A stretch of DNA of 64,000 nt from DASQUK01 sp963756425. Its GTDB lineage: Bacteria > Actinomycetota > Acidimicrobiia > Acidimicrobiales > VFJN01. The number at the start of each line of letters is the position of its first letter. Position 1 is the first letter of the stretch. The position numbers and the translations under genes are program-made. The notes beneath the pieces were generated by a model. The model saw only the letters and a program-made list of their open reading frames with translations. It had not been told where the DNA came from and made no database searches. The stretch spans positions 62,001 through 126,000 of the forward strand of contig CAVWNW010000011.1 in assembly GCA_963756425.1 (NCBI GenBank), written 5' to 3'. This document shows positions 8,935 to 16,861 of this stretch, piece after piece.

Positions 8935-8946
8935 TAACGGCCGTTA
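8935..8946. promoter_or_regulatory. 12-bp palindrome between divergent LLM and SNF2 genes
   Basis: TAACGGCCGTTA is a perfect palindrome in the 205-bp region separating the LLM operon from the SNF2 gene. The next pair outward is a mismatch and the one after matches again. It is a reasonable operator candidate; no regulator is encoded beside it except the winged-helix protein at the operon's far end. Confidence 0.35.
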
Positions 8947-9067
8947 TCGGCAACCTAGCCTGCAGGGTGAGGTGCCACCGATTCGGGATCCGGACCCCCT
9001 AGACTGAGCGAAAGCCATCCCCCTGGGTAGATGGCGGACACCTGGTCGTGCGGCGTGCGGCGCCGAC

Positions 9068-12000
9068 ATGGGCCAGCAGACGATGGAGACCCAACTGGAC
9101 CAAACCAGCTTCGAGGCGCTCGTCGCGTCCGAGGTCGACGGGCAGATCGCGGCAGACGAACTGTCTGCGCTCGCAGCGCAGCCACAGCGTTGGGCCGCGA
9201 CCCTGCACCACATGCTCGACGAGATCGAGGACATGCTGGCGTCCGTTGCCCGCTCGGATCGCTACGAGCGAGACCAGGCACTCGCCGACCTTTCCGACGA
9301 GCGCTCCGCTGTGGCCGCCGCGCTCAGGCGGGTCACGGGCGAGGATGTGGAGCTTCCCGATCCCACCGGTCTGGGCGACGGTGAGGAGGCGGCCGCGACC
9401 GCAGTCGACGAGGGCGCGGCCGAGCTGGTGCAGGCTCCGGCGTTGCAGGCGTCGTGGGCCTCGGGCGAGGTGGTTCTCTGGGCCGGCAATCCGTCGGCGA
9501 CACCCGCCGAGCGCGAGGACCTGCAGCGCCTGATCGACGAGGCGGGTGGCTCCGCCACCGAGTGGGAGAAGCACAAGGGCGCACCCTTGCCTTCCGGCGA
9601 CCGGGCGCCGGCGGTCTCGGCGCCCCTCAGCGCCGCCCTCGGCTGGCTCGTGGGCGTGGGTGCCGGCCAGCTCGCCCTCGACGCCGCCCCCAGCGTGCGT
9701 TGGCTCGGCGAGGTGGCCGCCTGGGCCACCGACCTGGTGGCGCAGGGCCGGATGGTGCCCACCCTCCGGCGCGGGGGAGCGGTGGCCGCCCGCGGCCGCC
9801 AGCGCAGCGGTTCGTACGCCGTCCAGTGGATCGCCGCCGTCGTCGAGCGGGAGCGCATCCGTGAGCTGTCGGCCCGGATGCCCGGGCCGGTCCGCGCCTT
9901 CGACCCGGCCACCGGTCCCGAGCGCGTGTGCCGCACCATCCTGAACGCTGCCGTCGACGCCATCTGCCGCGCCGGGGCGGCCCGCCTGGTCACCGCCGCC
10001 ACGCCGCCCGTGGCCCGCAGCCGCCGCGACGTGGCCGAAGCCGTCCTGGCGGGACTGGCGGGCGAGCCGTTCGCCGCCGCCCACGGCCCCACGAACGAGG
10101 TGGCCGACGACCTGCGTCGGTGGGCGGCGCCGGTGGTGGGGGATGGCGACGTCGGTCTGATCGTGCGGCTCGATCCCCCGGAGGCCGACGGCGGCTGGCT
10201 CCTGACCGTGGACGCCACCGGGCTCGAGCGCCATCCGCTCCCGATCGAGCAGGCGGTGTCGACGTCCGGCGCCAAGGCCCAACGGGTCGAGGCACAGCTC
10301 CGCCGCCTGGAACGGCTCCTGCCGGCGCTCAGCCGCACCGGGCGGCGCGGCCACGTCGTCCTCGGTGTCGACGAGGCCTGGGATCTCATGACGCGCACGG
10401 GGCGGGTCCTGCAGTCGGTGGGCTTCGACGTGCGCGTGCCCACCGCGTCGTGGACCCGGCCGTCGCCGCGCCTGCGGCTCGAGGCCGCCGGCTCCGCCGG
10501 ACCGGCCAAGGTGGGACCCAACCAGCTGTCGAAGGTCCGCTGGTCGGTGCTGTTCGACGACCTCGAGCTCGACGCCGCGGCCATAGCCCGCCTCACCGCC
10601 CAGGCGCGGCCCCTCGTTCAGGCCAAGGGTCGCTGGGTCGAGCTCGACCATGCGGACCTCGAGGCCGCAGCCAAGGCCCTGGCCGAGCAGAGCGGGTCGA
10701 CCGAGCTGACCGGCGCCGCCATCCTGCGCCATGCCGTCGGCCTGGAGGAGGGTGCCCTCGCCGGGCCGGCGATCGTGGCCGGAAGCGGCTGGGCCGTCGA
10801 CCTCGTCCGTGGCGCGAGCGACGAGCCGCCGGCGCCGCTCGGGCCCCCCGACGGCTTCGTGGGCAAGCTCCGGAGCTACCAGTCCGAGGCGCGGGGCTGG
10901 CTCGCATTCCTCGATCGGGTGGGGCTCGGCGGCTGCCTGGCCATGGACATGGGCCTGGGCAAGACCCCGACGATGCTCGCCCACCTGCTGGACACGCGCG
11001 GGCAGGGCCCGGTGCTCGTGATCGCGCCGCCGGCGGTCCTGGGCAACTGGGCAGCGGAGGCCAAGCGGTTCACGCCCGATCTGCGGGTCCAGGTCCACCA
11101 CGGCGCCGCCCGGGCCGAGGCCGAGGAGGTCGCTGCGGTGGCCGGCGAGTCCGACGTGGTGCTCACCACCTACGGCACCGCGGTGCGGGACGTCGACGCA
11201 CTGGCGACCATCGATTGGCACCGGGTGGTGCTCGACGAGGCGCAGGCGATCAAGAACCCCGCCAGCGAGGTGGCCCGCGAGCTGCGGCGGATCCCCGGCC
11301 AGTCGCGGCTGGCGCTGACCGGCACCCCGATCGAGAACGGGCTGGGCGACCTGTGGTCGATCCTCGACTACACCAACCCCGGGCTCGTGGGCCCCCGCCC
11401 GGCCTTCATCCAGCAGCTGTCGACGCCGCGCAACGGTTCCGGTGCGTCCGGTGAGGCCGCGCTGCGGGCCCTCAACGGCCTGCTCGTCTTCCGGCGCACC
11501 AAGGCCGAGCCGGAGATCGCCGCCGAGCTGCCCGACAAGATCGACGAGCTCGACCACTGCGGCATGACGTCCGAGCAGATCGGGCTCTACCAGGCCGTCC
11601 TTGACAACCTGCTGGGCGTCAACCTCGGCACCGACGACGGGCGCGCCCGCACCGGCCACGTGCTCGCCGCCATCACCGCCCTCAAGCAGATCTGCGATCA
11701 CCCGGCGGCCTACCTCGACGACGACCAGGGCCCACTCGAGGGCCGGTCGGGCAAGCTCGCCCGCCTCGACGAGCTGGTCGACAACGTGTTCGCGGCCGGC
11801 GAACGGTTGCTGGTGTTCACGCACTTCGCCCGCTGGGGCGAGCGCCTGGCCGAGCACCTGAGCAAGCGAACCGCCGTACCGGTGGCCTGCTACCACGGTG
11901 GCCTGACGCGGGGCACCCGCGACCGCCTGGTCCGTGAGTTCCAGGAGGGGACGGGGCCCGGGGCCCTGGTGCTGTCGATCAAGGCCGGAGGGTCGGGGCT

Positions 12001-12364
12001 CAACCTCACCGCCGCCAACCATGTCGTGCTGTACGACCGTTGGTGGAACCCCGCGGTCGAGGACCAGGCCCGCGACCGGGCGTGGCGCATCGGCCAGGCC
12101 AACACGGTCATCAGCCACCGGCTTGTGTGCCCCGGCACGGTCGACGAGCAGGTGGAGGAGGTCGTGGCGGGGAAGCGCCGCATCGCCGACTTGGTGCTTC
12201 CGGCCAGCAGCTCGGTTGGCGACCTCACGCCCGACCAGCTGCGACAGGCCCTCGGTCTGCGGCGCGAGGCGCTGGTGGACGAGACCAGCGCCGACACCCT
12301 GGCCCACGACCAAGCGGCCGAGGCCGACAAGGATGACAAAGGCGACAAGGAGGCGGCGGCATGA
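9068..12364 (+). CDS. SNF2-family DEAD/DEAH helicase
   Basis: A 1098-residue ATP-dependent DNA translocase. Residues 1-600 hold an unassigned N-terminal region and an SNF2-associated domain. The motor follows: Walker A DMGLGKT at 627-633, motif Ia IAPPAVLGNW, Walker B DEAQ at 723-726 (a DEAQ rather than DEAH box), motif III LTGTPIEN, and in the second lobe SIKAGGSGLNLT and DRAWRIGQ. Bacterial members resemble HepA/RapA and act on RNA polymerase or DNA repair intermediates; the exact role here is unknown. The acidic-lysine-rich tail ends in a stop overlapping the next ATG by 4 bp. An alternative ATG at 9083 is in frame. Confidence 0.93.
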   Translation: MGQQTMETQLDQTSFEALVASEVDGQIAADELSALAAQPQRWAATLHHMLDEIEDMLASVARSDRYERDQALADLSDERSAVAAALRRVTGEDVELPDPTGLGDGEEAAATAVDEGAAELVQAPALQASWASGEVVLWAGNPSATPAEREDLQRLIDEAGGSATEWEKHKGAPLPSGDRAPAVSAPLSAALGWLVGVGAGQLALDAAPSVRWLGEVAAWATDLVAQGRMVPTLRRGGAVAARGRQRSGSYAVQWIAAVVERERIRELSARMPGPVRAFDPATGPERVCRTILNAAVDAICRAGAARLVTAATPPVARSRRDVAEAVLAGLAGEPFAAAHGPTNEVADDLRRWAAPVVGDGDVGLIVRLDPPEADGGWLLTVDATGLERHPLPIEQAVSTSGAKAQRVEAQLRRLERLLPALSRTGRRGHVVLGVDEAWDLMTRTGRVLQSVGFDVRVPTASWTRPSPRLRLEAAGSAGPAKVGPNQLSKVRWSVLFDDLELDAAAIARLTAQARPLVQAKGRWVELDHADLEAAAKALAEQSGSTELTGAAILRHAVGLEEGALAGPAIVAGSGWAVDLVRGASDEPPAPLGPPDGFVGKLRSYQSEARGWLAFLDRVGLGGCLAMDMGLGKTPTMLAHLLDTRGQGPVLVIAPPAVLGNWAAEAKRFTPDLRVQVHHGAARAEAEEVAAVAGESDVVLTTYGTAVRDVDALATIDWHRVVLDEAQAIKNPASEVARELRRIPGQSRLALTGTPIENGLGDLWSILDYTNPGLVGPRPAFIQQLSTPRNGSGASGEAALRALNGLLVFRRTKAEPEIAAELPDKIDELDHCGMTSEQIGLYQAVLDNLLGVNLGTDDGRARTGHVLAAITALKQICDHPAAYLDDDQGPLEGRSGKLARLDELVDNVFAAGERLLVFTHFARWGERLAEHLSKRTAVPVACYHGGLTRGTRDRLVREFQEGTGPGALVLSIKAGGSGLNLTAANHVVLYDRWWNPAVEDQARDRAWRIGQANTVISHRLVCPGTVDEQVEEVVAGKRRIADLVLPASSSVGDLTPDQLRQALGLRREALVDETSADTLAHDQAAEADKDDKGDKEAAA

Positions 12365-12636
12365 GCACGCGTCGACGGCGCCGCTCGCACGGCGCGGCCT
12401 CCAAGGCGCAGGCCTACTGGGCCGACAACGGCTACGAGGCGGCCCCAAGCCCGCAGATCAGGCCCACGTCCGATCCGGGCGCCCTGCCGCGCTCGCTCGG
12501 CGAGCCGCCCCTGGCCCCCGCCGTGTCGCTGCACCACCTCGATGCCGTGTACGAGGAGGCGGTGCGGGCCGCCATCGCGCTGGCAGCCGCCAACGGGCTG
12601 GTCGCCGTGGACGTCGCCGACGGCGATCAGGGCTGA
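12361..12636 (+). CDS. Small hypothetical protein coupled to SNF2 helicase
   Basis: A 91-residue protein whose ATG overlaps the helicase stop (ATGA), so the two are translationally coupled. The N-terminus is strongly basic (MSTRRRRRSHG), the middle is Pro-rich and the C-terminal third is an Ala-rich predicted helix. I recognise no family. The tight coupling suggests a partner or regulator of the helicase; in many actinobacteria the helicase neighbour is a SWIM zinc-finger protein, but no Cys/His cluster is present here. Confidence 0.65.
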   Translation: MSTRRRRRSHGAASKAQAYWADNGYEAAPSPQIRPTSDPGALPRSLGEPPLAPAVSLHHLDAVYEEAVRAAIALAAANGLVAVDVADGDQG

Positions 12637-12718
12637 GCGCGCCGACACGGGGGTGGCAGTCCTCGCCGGCGGTTCCGGCGTTCGAATCTGACGGATCCTG
12701 GCGCCTCCGGACGCCGGT

Positions 12719-14245
12719 TCAGATGAGCCGGAGCTGGCTCGGGGCCGGGTCGGGCGCCACCGGCGGGCGGCCGGCAGGGCCCCGGCCGGTGTAGTGGCGT
12801 GGGTCGGTGCGCTCCGCCGGGAGCCCGCCGCAGCGCCGCACGAGCTCCTGCACCCGGGCCTCCAGGGCCTTCTGCTCGGCCTTGGGCGCGTAGGCACGGT
12901 CGCGGTAGCGGCGCCGGTAGTTCGGCAGGAGATGGGGATGGGAATCGGCGAGGCGGCCGAGGAACACCTCCTTGACCCCCGGGCGCAGGTGTAGGAGCAC
13001 CGAGGAGATGGAACGGGCGCCGGCGCCGACGCATGCCCGCACCACCGCCTCGAGCTGTTCGGCGCCATCCGACAGCTCGGGCAGTACGGGGGCGACGAGC
13101 ACGCCGGTGGGAACCCCGGCGGCGTTCAGCTGCTCGACGGCACGCACCCGGTGCGCCGGATGTGGGGTGCCCGGCTCGGTCGTACGCCAGACGGCCTCAT
13201 CGAGCGTGCCGATCGACAGGTTGACGCGTACGTCGGTGCGCCGCGCCGCCTCGGCCAGCAGCTCGATGTCGCGGAGGACGAGTGTGGACTTGGTGAGGAT
13301 GGAGAACGGGTTGGCATGCTGGGCCAGAGCCTCGACGATGCCCCGAGTGAGCCGGTACTTGCCCTCGGCACGCTGGTAGGGGTCGGTGTTGGTGCCCATC
13401 GCGATCAGCTCGCCCGCCCAGCGTCGGGGGTCGAGCTCCTGCTGCAGGCGCGACACGGCGTTGACCTTGACCACGATGCGGCGCTCGAAGTCACGATCGG
13501 CATCGAGGTCGAGGTAGGTGTGCGTGGGCCGCGCGAAGCAGTTGTGGCTGACGACACCGTTGGCGACGAAGTCGCCGGTGCCTGTGGTGATGTCGAACAG
13601 CTCACGCTCGCCGTCGAGCGGTTCGATGCCCACCACTCGCCGCCGGGCGCCGCCGCTTATGGTGGCGTCGGCGGGCCCGTCGACCGTGACGACGTGGCCG
13701 CTGCCGACGAAGTCGACGCCGAGCAGCGAGTGGTGCCGCGTGAGGTGCGGTCGCGGGCCCGATCCGAGGCCGGTGCGGGACACGTGCTTCCAGCCCCGGT
13801 CGGTCAGGAACCGGTGGTCACCGCTCGCGACGAGCACAGTGCCGTCGGCAAGGGTCACGCGGTACGCGGGCTTGGTGGTCGACCAGTGGTCGGTCACCGT
13901 CGTGGGGACGCAACGGCGGCGGGCGCCGTCGCGCACCGTGCCGGAGACCTCGTCTCCCGCGCGCACCTCGGCCAGGGCCTTGCTGCTCCCGTCGGCCATG
14001 AGGATCGGCGTTTCGCCCGCCAGGCAGTAGGTACACGCGTGGCTGCAGCCGCGGTACGCGTTGATCGTGTACCGGAAGCCGAACGGCGCCCCCGGCACCT
14101 CGTTGATGATCCGCTGGGCGCGCACATGCAGGAACTCCATGCCACGGAACTCGCCCCGGCCCGGTTCCCGCTCGAACACCGGCTCGTCGAACAGCGCCCC
14201 CTGCGCCTGTGGCCGATCGGCCTGACGCCACCGCAACTCCGTCAC
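12719..14245 (-). CDS. Rv2578c-family radical SAM protein interrupted by a mini-intein
   Basis: A 508-residue precursor; the spliced product would be 346 residues, the usual Rv2578c length. The AdoMet-radical cluster motif CxxxCxxC is split: Cys67 and Cys71 (GCSHACTY) lie before the intein and the third Cys (236, CFARPTHTY) directly after it. Further family blocks are GTNTDPYQRAEG and FSILTKSTLVLRD. The enzyme needs splicing to assemble its 4Fe-4S cluster. Homologues resemble spore photoproduct lyase-type radical SAM proteins; the substrate is unknown. The GTG start at 14245 is chosen because a promoter ends seven bases upstream and the extension to 14362 is not conserved-looking. Confidence 0.9.
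   Translation of the reverse strand: MTELRWRQADRPQAQGALFDEPVFEREPGRGEFRGMEFLHVRAQRIINEVPGAPFGFRYTINAYRGCSHACTYCLAGETPILMADGSSKALAEVRAGDEVSGTVRDGARRRCVPTTVTDHWSTTKPAYRVTLADGTVLVASGDHRFLTDRGWKHVSRTGLGSGPRPHLTRHHSLLGVDFVGSGHVVTVDGPADATISGGARRRVVGIEPLDGERELFDITTGTGDFVANGVVSHNCFARPTHTYLDLDADRDFERRIVVKVNAVSRLQQELDPRRWAGELIAMGTNTDPYQRAEGKYRLTRGIVEALAQHANPFSILTKSTLVLRDIELLAEAARRTDVRVNLSIGTLDEAVWRTTEPGTPHPAHRVRAVEQLNAAGVPTGVLVAPVLPELSDGAEQLEAVVRACVGAGARSISSVLLHLRPGVKEVFLGRLADSHPHLLPNYRRRYRDRAYAPKAEQKALEARVQELVRRCGGLPAERTDPRHYTGRGPAGRPPVAPDPAPSQLRLI
13541..14026 (-). other. Mini-intein (162 residues) in the radical SAM protein
   Basis: The intein starts at Cys (CLAGETPILMADG, block A) and ends GDFVANGVVSHN, with the penultimate His and terminal Asn of block F, followed by the +1 Cys of the host. 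Block B is seen as VASGDHRF. At 162 residues it has a Hint splicing domain only; there is no room for a LAGLIDADG or HNH homing endonuclease, so it is a stable mini-intein. The +1 nucleophile is the third cluster cysteine of the host, so an unspliced protein cannot form the normal cluster. Intein-containing members of this family are known in actinobacteria. Confidence 0.92.
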
Positions 14246-14252
14246 CTGCCCG

Positions 14253-14281
14253 ACTATAGCGAACGTATGTACGCCTGCGAA
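14253..14281 (-). promoter_or_regulatory. Promoter of the radical SAM gene, probably leaderless
   Basis: On the minus strand TTCGCA (14281-14276) and TATAGT (14258-14253) are separated by 17 bp. The -10 box ends seven bases before the GTG at 14245, which fits a transcript starting at or next to the start codon. Confidence 0.55.
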
Positions 14282-14393
14282 AGCCCGTTTGGGCCGCGTT
14301 GCGCATGGCGGTGGCGCGGTGGCGCGGCCGGTCGTCGCGGTGAGCGGCGAAGCAGTGCCCACCGTCGTCCAGGTCGGGCCTCGGCGAGTGGGA

Positions 14394-14981
14394 TCAGGTG
14401 GAGGCGACGAGGGTGTCCGCCGGCGCCAACAGGTCCCGCAACACGGCCTGGACGGCCACGAGCGGCTCGGTCGAGCGCTCGCCCTTGCCGATGACGATCG
14501 TGCCCTCGATCGAGGCGATGATCAGGGTCGCCAGGCGATGGGCCTCGGCGGGGGAGCGTCCCTCGGCCTCGAGGGCCGCGGCGAACCGGTCGATCCATCC
14601 GCGGAGGGCCCGCCCGGTGGCCGCAGCCAGGGCATCGTGGGCCGCTGCGGCGTCGAGCGCGACCGTGGCCACCGCGCAGCCCTCGCAGAAGTCGGTGCGG
14701 TCGAGGTGCTCGATGTACTCGTCGAAGAAGGTCGCCACGGCCTCGCCGACCGTATCGGCCGCGGCCAGTCCGTTCTCGAGCCTCCGCGTCACACGCGCGG
14801 CGAAGTAGTCGACGGCAGCGGCGGCCAACTCCTCCTTGCCGCCTGGGAAGTGGAAGTACATCGAGCCCTTGGGAGCCTGGGCCTCGGCCATGACCTGATT
14901 TAGCCCGGTCGCCCCGTAGCCCTGCTTGCGCAGGAGGCGGCTGGTGGTGCGGATCAGGCGATCTCGTGTGTCGGATGCCAC
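14394..14981 (-). CDS. TetR/AcrR family regulator, LmrA/YxaF type
   Basis: A 195-residue repressor. Residues 1-50 form the HTH (RLLRKQGYGATGLNQVM, then APKGSMYFHFPGGKEEL, the TetR recognition helix). The C-terminal part contains CEGCAVATVALDAAAA, which resembles the GCP-x-G-x-LA stretch of LmrA/YxaF-type ligand domains. GTG 14981 follows a TATGCT element by six bases, so the message may be leaderless; a TTG at 14996 is the alternative. It is divergent from the GNAT operon and the two matching operator boxes lie between them, so it probably represses both directions. Confidence 0.9.
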   Translation of the reverse strand: MASDTRDRLIRTTSRLLRKQGYGATGLNQVMAEAQAPKGSMYFHFPGGKEELAAAAVDYFAARVTRRLENGLAAADTVGEAVATFFDEYIEHLDRTDFCEGCAVATVALDAAAAHDALAAATGRALRGWIDRFAAALEAEGRSPAEAHRLATLIIASIEGTIVIGKGERSTEPLVAVQAVLRDLLAPADTLVAST

Positions 14982-15003
14982 ACGCAGAGCATACAACTAT
15001 CCC

Positions 15004-15034
15004 GACCGGTCTATTGACTATGACGACTGGTCTA
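15004..15034. promoter_or_regulatory. Two LmrA/YxaF-like operator boxes, 21 bp apart
   Basis: GACCGGTCTA (15004-15013) and GACTGGTCTA (15025-15034) read TAGACCGGTC and TAGACCAGTC on the other strand. They fit the core ATAGACCRGTC of the B. subtilis LmrA/YxaF box as I recall it. Their spacing is two helical turns. Box 1 lies between the TetR start and its upstream region; box 2 lies in the spacer of the GNAT promoter. Confidence 0.7.
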
Positions 15035-15042
15035 ATTACGTT
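15014..15042 (+). promoter_or_regulatory. Leaderless promoter of the GNAT operon
   Basis: TTGACT (15014-15019), a 17-bp spacer and TACGTT (15037-15042). The expected transcription start coincides with the ATG at 15049. The spacer contains operator box 2, so a bound repressor would block polymerase directly. Confidence 0.6.
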
Positions 15043-15048
15043 CGATCC

Positions 15049-15555
15049 ATGCGGCTACGAGCATCGGGAGCCGGGGACCTGGAAGCCTTGCGGGCCTTCA
15101 TCGCTCGCTGCTCCCCCGAAACGCTGTATCGGCGGTTCCATGGAACCGGCCCTCGGGCCATCGATCGGGAGCTCGTCCGGATCGCCTCGCCAGCCGACGA
15201 CCACCGGTCCTGGGTCGTGGTCGACGGGGGCGACGTCCGAGGCACGGCGAGCCTGGCGCGGTCGCGTTCCGGTGCCACCGAGATGGCGGTGCTGGTGGAG
15301 GACAGGTGGTTCCGGCAGGGGATCGGACGGGCGCTGATCGGTGCCCTCATGGCGCACGCCGAGCTCGCCGGGCTCGAAACGATCACGGCCTCGGTCCAGG
15401 CCGACAACGAACGGGCGGTGCGATTCATCAAGGCCGTAGCCCCCCAGGCGAGCATCCGGTTCGTGGGCGGTGCCGAGCTCGAGGTGCAGCTACGTGTTGC
15501 CGCGGTGGCGTCGGGCCTGGTCGCGGCGGCGAGCCTCACACGGGAGGCAGCGTGA
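15049..15555 (+). CDS. GNAT acetyltransferase, Pat-like domain
   Basis: A 168-residue single GNAT domain. FIARCSPETLYRRFHG near the N-terminus resembles the GNAT part of protein lysine acetyltransferases of the Pat type, and DRWFRQGIGRALIGALMAHA is the acetyl-CoA pyrophosphate loop. ATG 15049 is chosen over upstream starts because the promoter ends six bases before it. The stop overlaps the next GTG (GTGA), which encodes a cyclic-nucleotide-binding-like domain. In Mycobacterium Pat these two domains are fused in one cAMP-regulated enzyme, so a split version is an attractive reading. Confidence 0.87.
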   Translation: MRLRASGAGDLEALRAFIARCSPETLYRRFHGTGPRAIDRELVRIASPADDHRSWVVVDGGDVRGTASLARSRSGATEMAVLVEDRWFRQGIGRALIGALMAHAELAGLETITASVQADNERAVRFIKAVAPQASIRFVGGAELEVQLRVAAVASGLVAAASLTREAA

Positions 15556-15986
15556 GGGCCCGACGCCGCCCGGACGTGGCCCTGCTGGCCGGGGTTCCCC
15601 CCTTCGACCGGTACGCGCGCACGTCCCTGGCACCGCTCATTCCCCACGCCGACCGCCTTTCGATCGCCGACGGCACCGTCGTCGTCCATGAGGGCCAGCG
15701 TGCCCGGGAGCTCGTCATCGTCGTCGCCGGGGCGCTGCTCGCCACCCGCGCGGGACGCCCGGTCGGCGCGCTGGGCCCTGGCACCTGGATCGGCGCTCAG
15801 GAACTCCTCGCCGGCGGGGCACACGAATGCACGTTGGTGGCCGCCGAGGGCCTGGACGTACTCGTGCTCAACGGGCCTGCGTACCGCTGGGCGGTCCAGA
15901 CGCTGCCGGGGCTGGCCGACGTGCCGGTGCTCGACCTGCGTCGGGTGGAGGCGGCGCTCGACCGGCAGGCTACGTTCACGGGGTGA
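15552..15986 (+). CDS. Cyclic nucleotide-binding-like (Crp-fold) domain protein
   Basis: A 144-residue protein, LLAGVPPFDRYARTSLAPLI followed by a beta-roll: VVVHEGQRARELVIVVAGALL is the classic first half of a cNMP-binding domain. The phosphate-binding cassette region reads GTWIGAQELLAGGAHECTL and lacks the usual Arg-Ala pair, so cAMP binding may be altered or lost. There is no DNA-binding HTH. The GTG start overlaps the GNAT stop and its own stop overlaps the next GTG, so all are made in step. It probably regulates the GNAT partner. Confidence 0.82.
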   Translation: MRARRRPDVALLAGVPPFDRYARTSLAPLIPHADRLSIADGTVVVHEGQRARELVIVVAGALLATRAGRPVGALGPGTWIGAQELLAGGAHECTLVAAEGLDVLVLNGPAYRWAVQTLPGLADVPVLDLRRVEAALDRQATFTG

Positions 15987-16861
15987 CCGAAGCGGGCGCC
16001 GTCCGGGCGGACACCAGCGGAACCCGGCAGGTGCAGGCCGACAAGGCCGCACGGTTCCTTGCGCTCCACGGCGGCCCGGCCCCGCTCCTCATGCCCAACC
16101 CCTGGGACGCGGGGTCGGCCAAGCTGCTCGCGTCGCTCGGGTTCGACGCGCTGGCCACGACCAGCAGCGGCTTCGCCGCCACCCTCGGCCGGCTGGACGG
16201 CTCGGTCGATCGCGAGGAAGCGCTGGCGCACGCCGCATCGATCGTCGCCGCCACCGAGCTGCCGCTGTCGGCCGACCTCGAGAACTGCTTCGCCGACGAT
16301 CCCGCCGGCGTCGCCACGACCGTCCGCCTGGCGCTGGACACCGGGCTGGCCGGGTGCTCGGTCGAGGACTTCGGCCGCCGTCCGGACGCCCATATCTATG
16401 ACGCCGGCCTGGCCACAGAGCGCGTGGCGGCGGCCGCCGAGGCTGCCCACGCTGGGCCGGTCCACTTCGTGCTCACGGCGCGCGCCGAGAACCACATCCG
16501 CGGCCACCCGGACTTTGCCGACACCATCGCCCGGCTGCAGGCTTACCAGGAGGCCGGCGCCGACGTGCTGTTCGCTCCCGGGGTGATCGACATCGACGAC
16601 GTCCGCCAGCTCGTGGCCTCTGTCGACCGGCCCGTCAACGTGCTCCCCGGTCCCGGTGCGCCGACGGTGGCCGAGCTCGGCGAGGTGGGGGTCAGGCGGA
16701 TCTCGGTGGGCGGTGCGTTCGCCTTCGCCGCGCTGGCCGGCGTCGTCGACGCCGCCCGCGAGCTGCGTGACCAGGGCACCTACGCGTTCCGTGAACGATC
16801 CCGCGTCGGGCTGGCGGCGGCACGTGAGGCGTTCGCCGACACGGAGACGAGCGGTTCATGA
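15983..16861 (+). CDS. Isocitrate lyase / phosphoenolpyruvate mutase family protein
   Basis: A 292-residue TIM-barrel enzyme starting at a GTG overlapping the previous stop. LLMPNPWDAGSAKLLASLGF, LPLSADLENCF and GCSVEDFG are typical of the ICL/PEPM superfamily (C-C bond lyases and phosphomutases acting on 2-hydroxy- or 2-oxo-acids with magnesium). The later VLTARAENHIRG and GADVLFAPG strands also fit. Isocitrate lyase itself has a KKCGH loop, which is absent, so it is more likely a carboxyvinyl or methylisocitrate-lyase-like member. The next gene overlaps by 4 bp. Confidence 0.88.
   Translation: MTEAGAVRADTSGTRQVQADKAARFLALHGGPAPLLMPNPWDAGSAKLLASLGFDALATTSSGFAATLGRLDGSVDREEALAHAASIVAATELPLSADLENCFADDPAGVATTVRLALDTGLAGCSVEDFGRRPDAHIYDAGLATERVAAAAEAAHAGPVHFVLTARAENHIRGHPDFADTIARLQAYQEAGADVLFAPGVIDIDDVRQLVASVDRPVNVLPGPGAPTVAELGEVGVRRISVGGAFAFAALAGVVDAARELRDQGTYAFRERSRVGLAAAREAFADTETSGS

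Noticed and set aside
8999..12448. An 1149-codon minus-strand open frame opposite the SNF2 gene
   Set aside because: The plus strand encodes all SNF2 motifs; the antisense frame is low-complexity His/Gly/Arg-rich and matches nothing.
12664..12688. GTTCGAATC resembling a tRNA T-loop after a CGCCGG/CCGGCG hairpin
   Set aside because: The T-stem does not pair, there is no anticodon arm or acceptor stem, and the hairpin has no T-run, so neither a tRNA nor a convincing terminator is supported.
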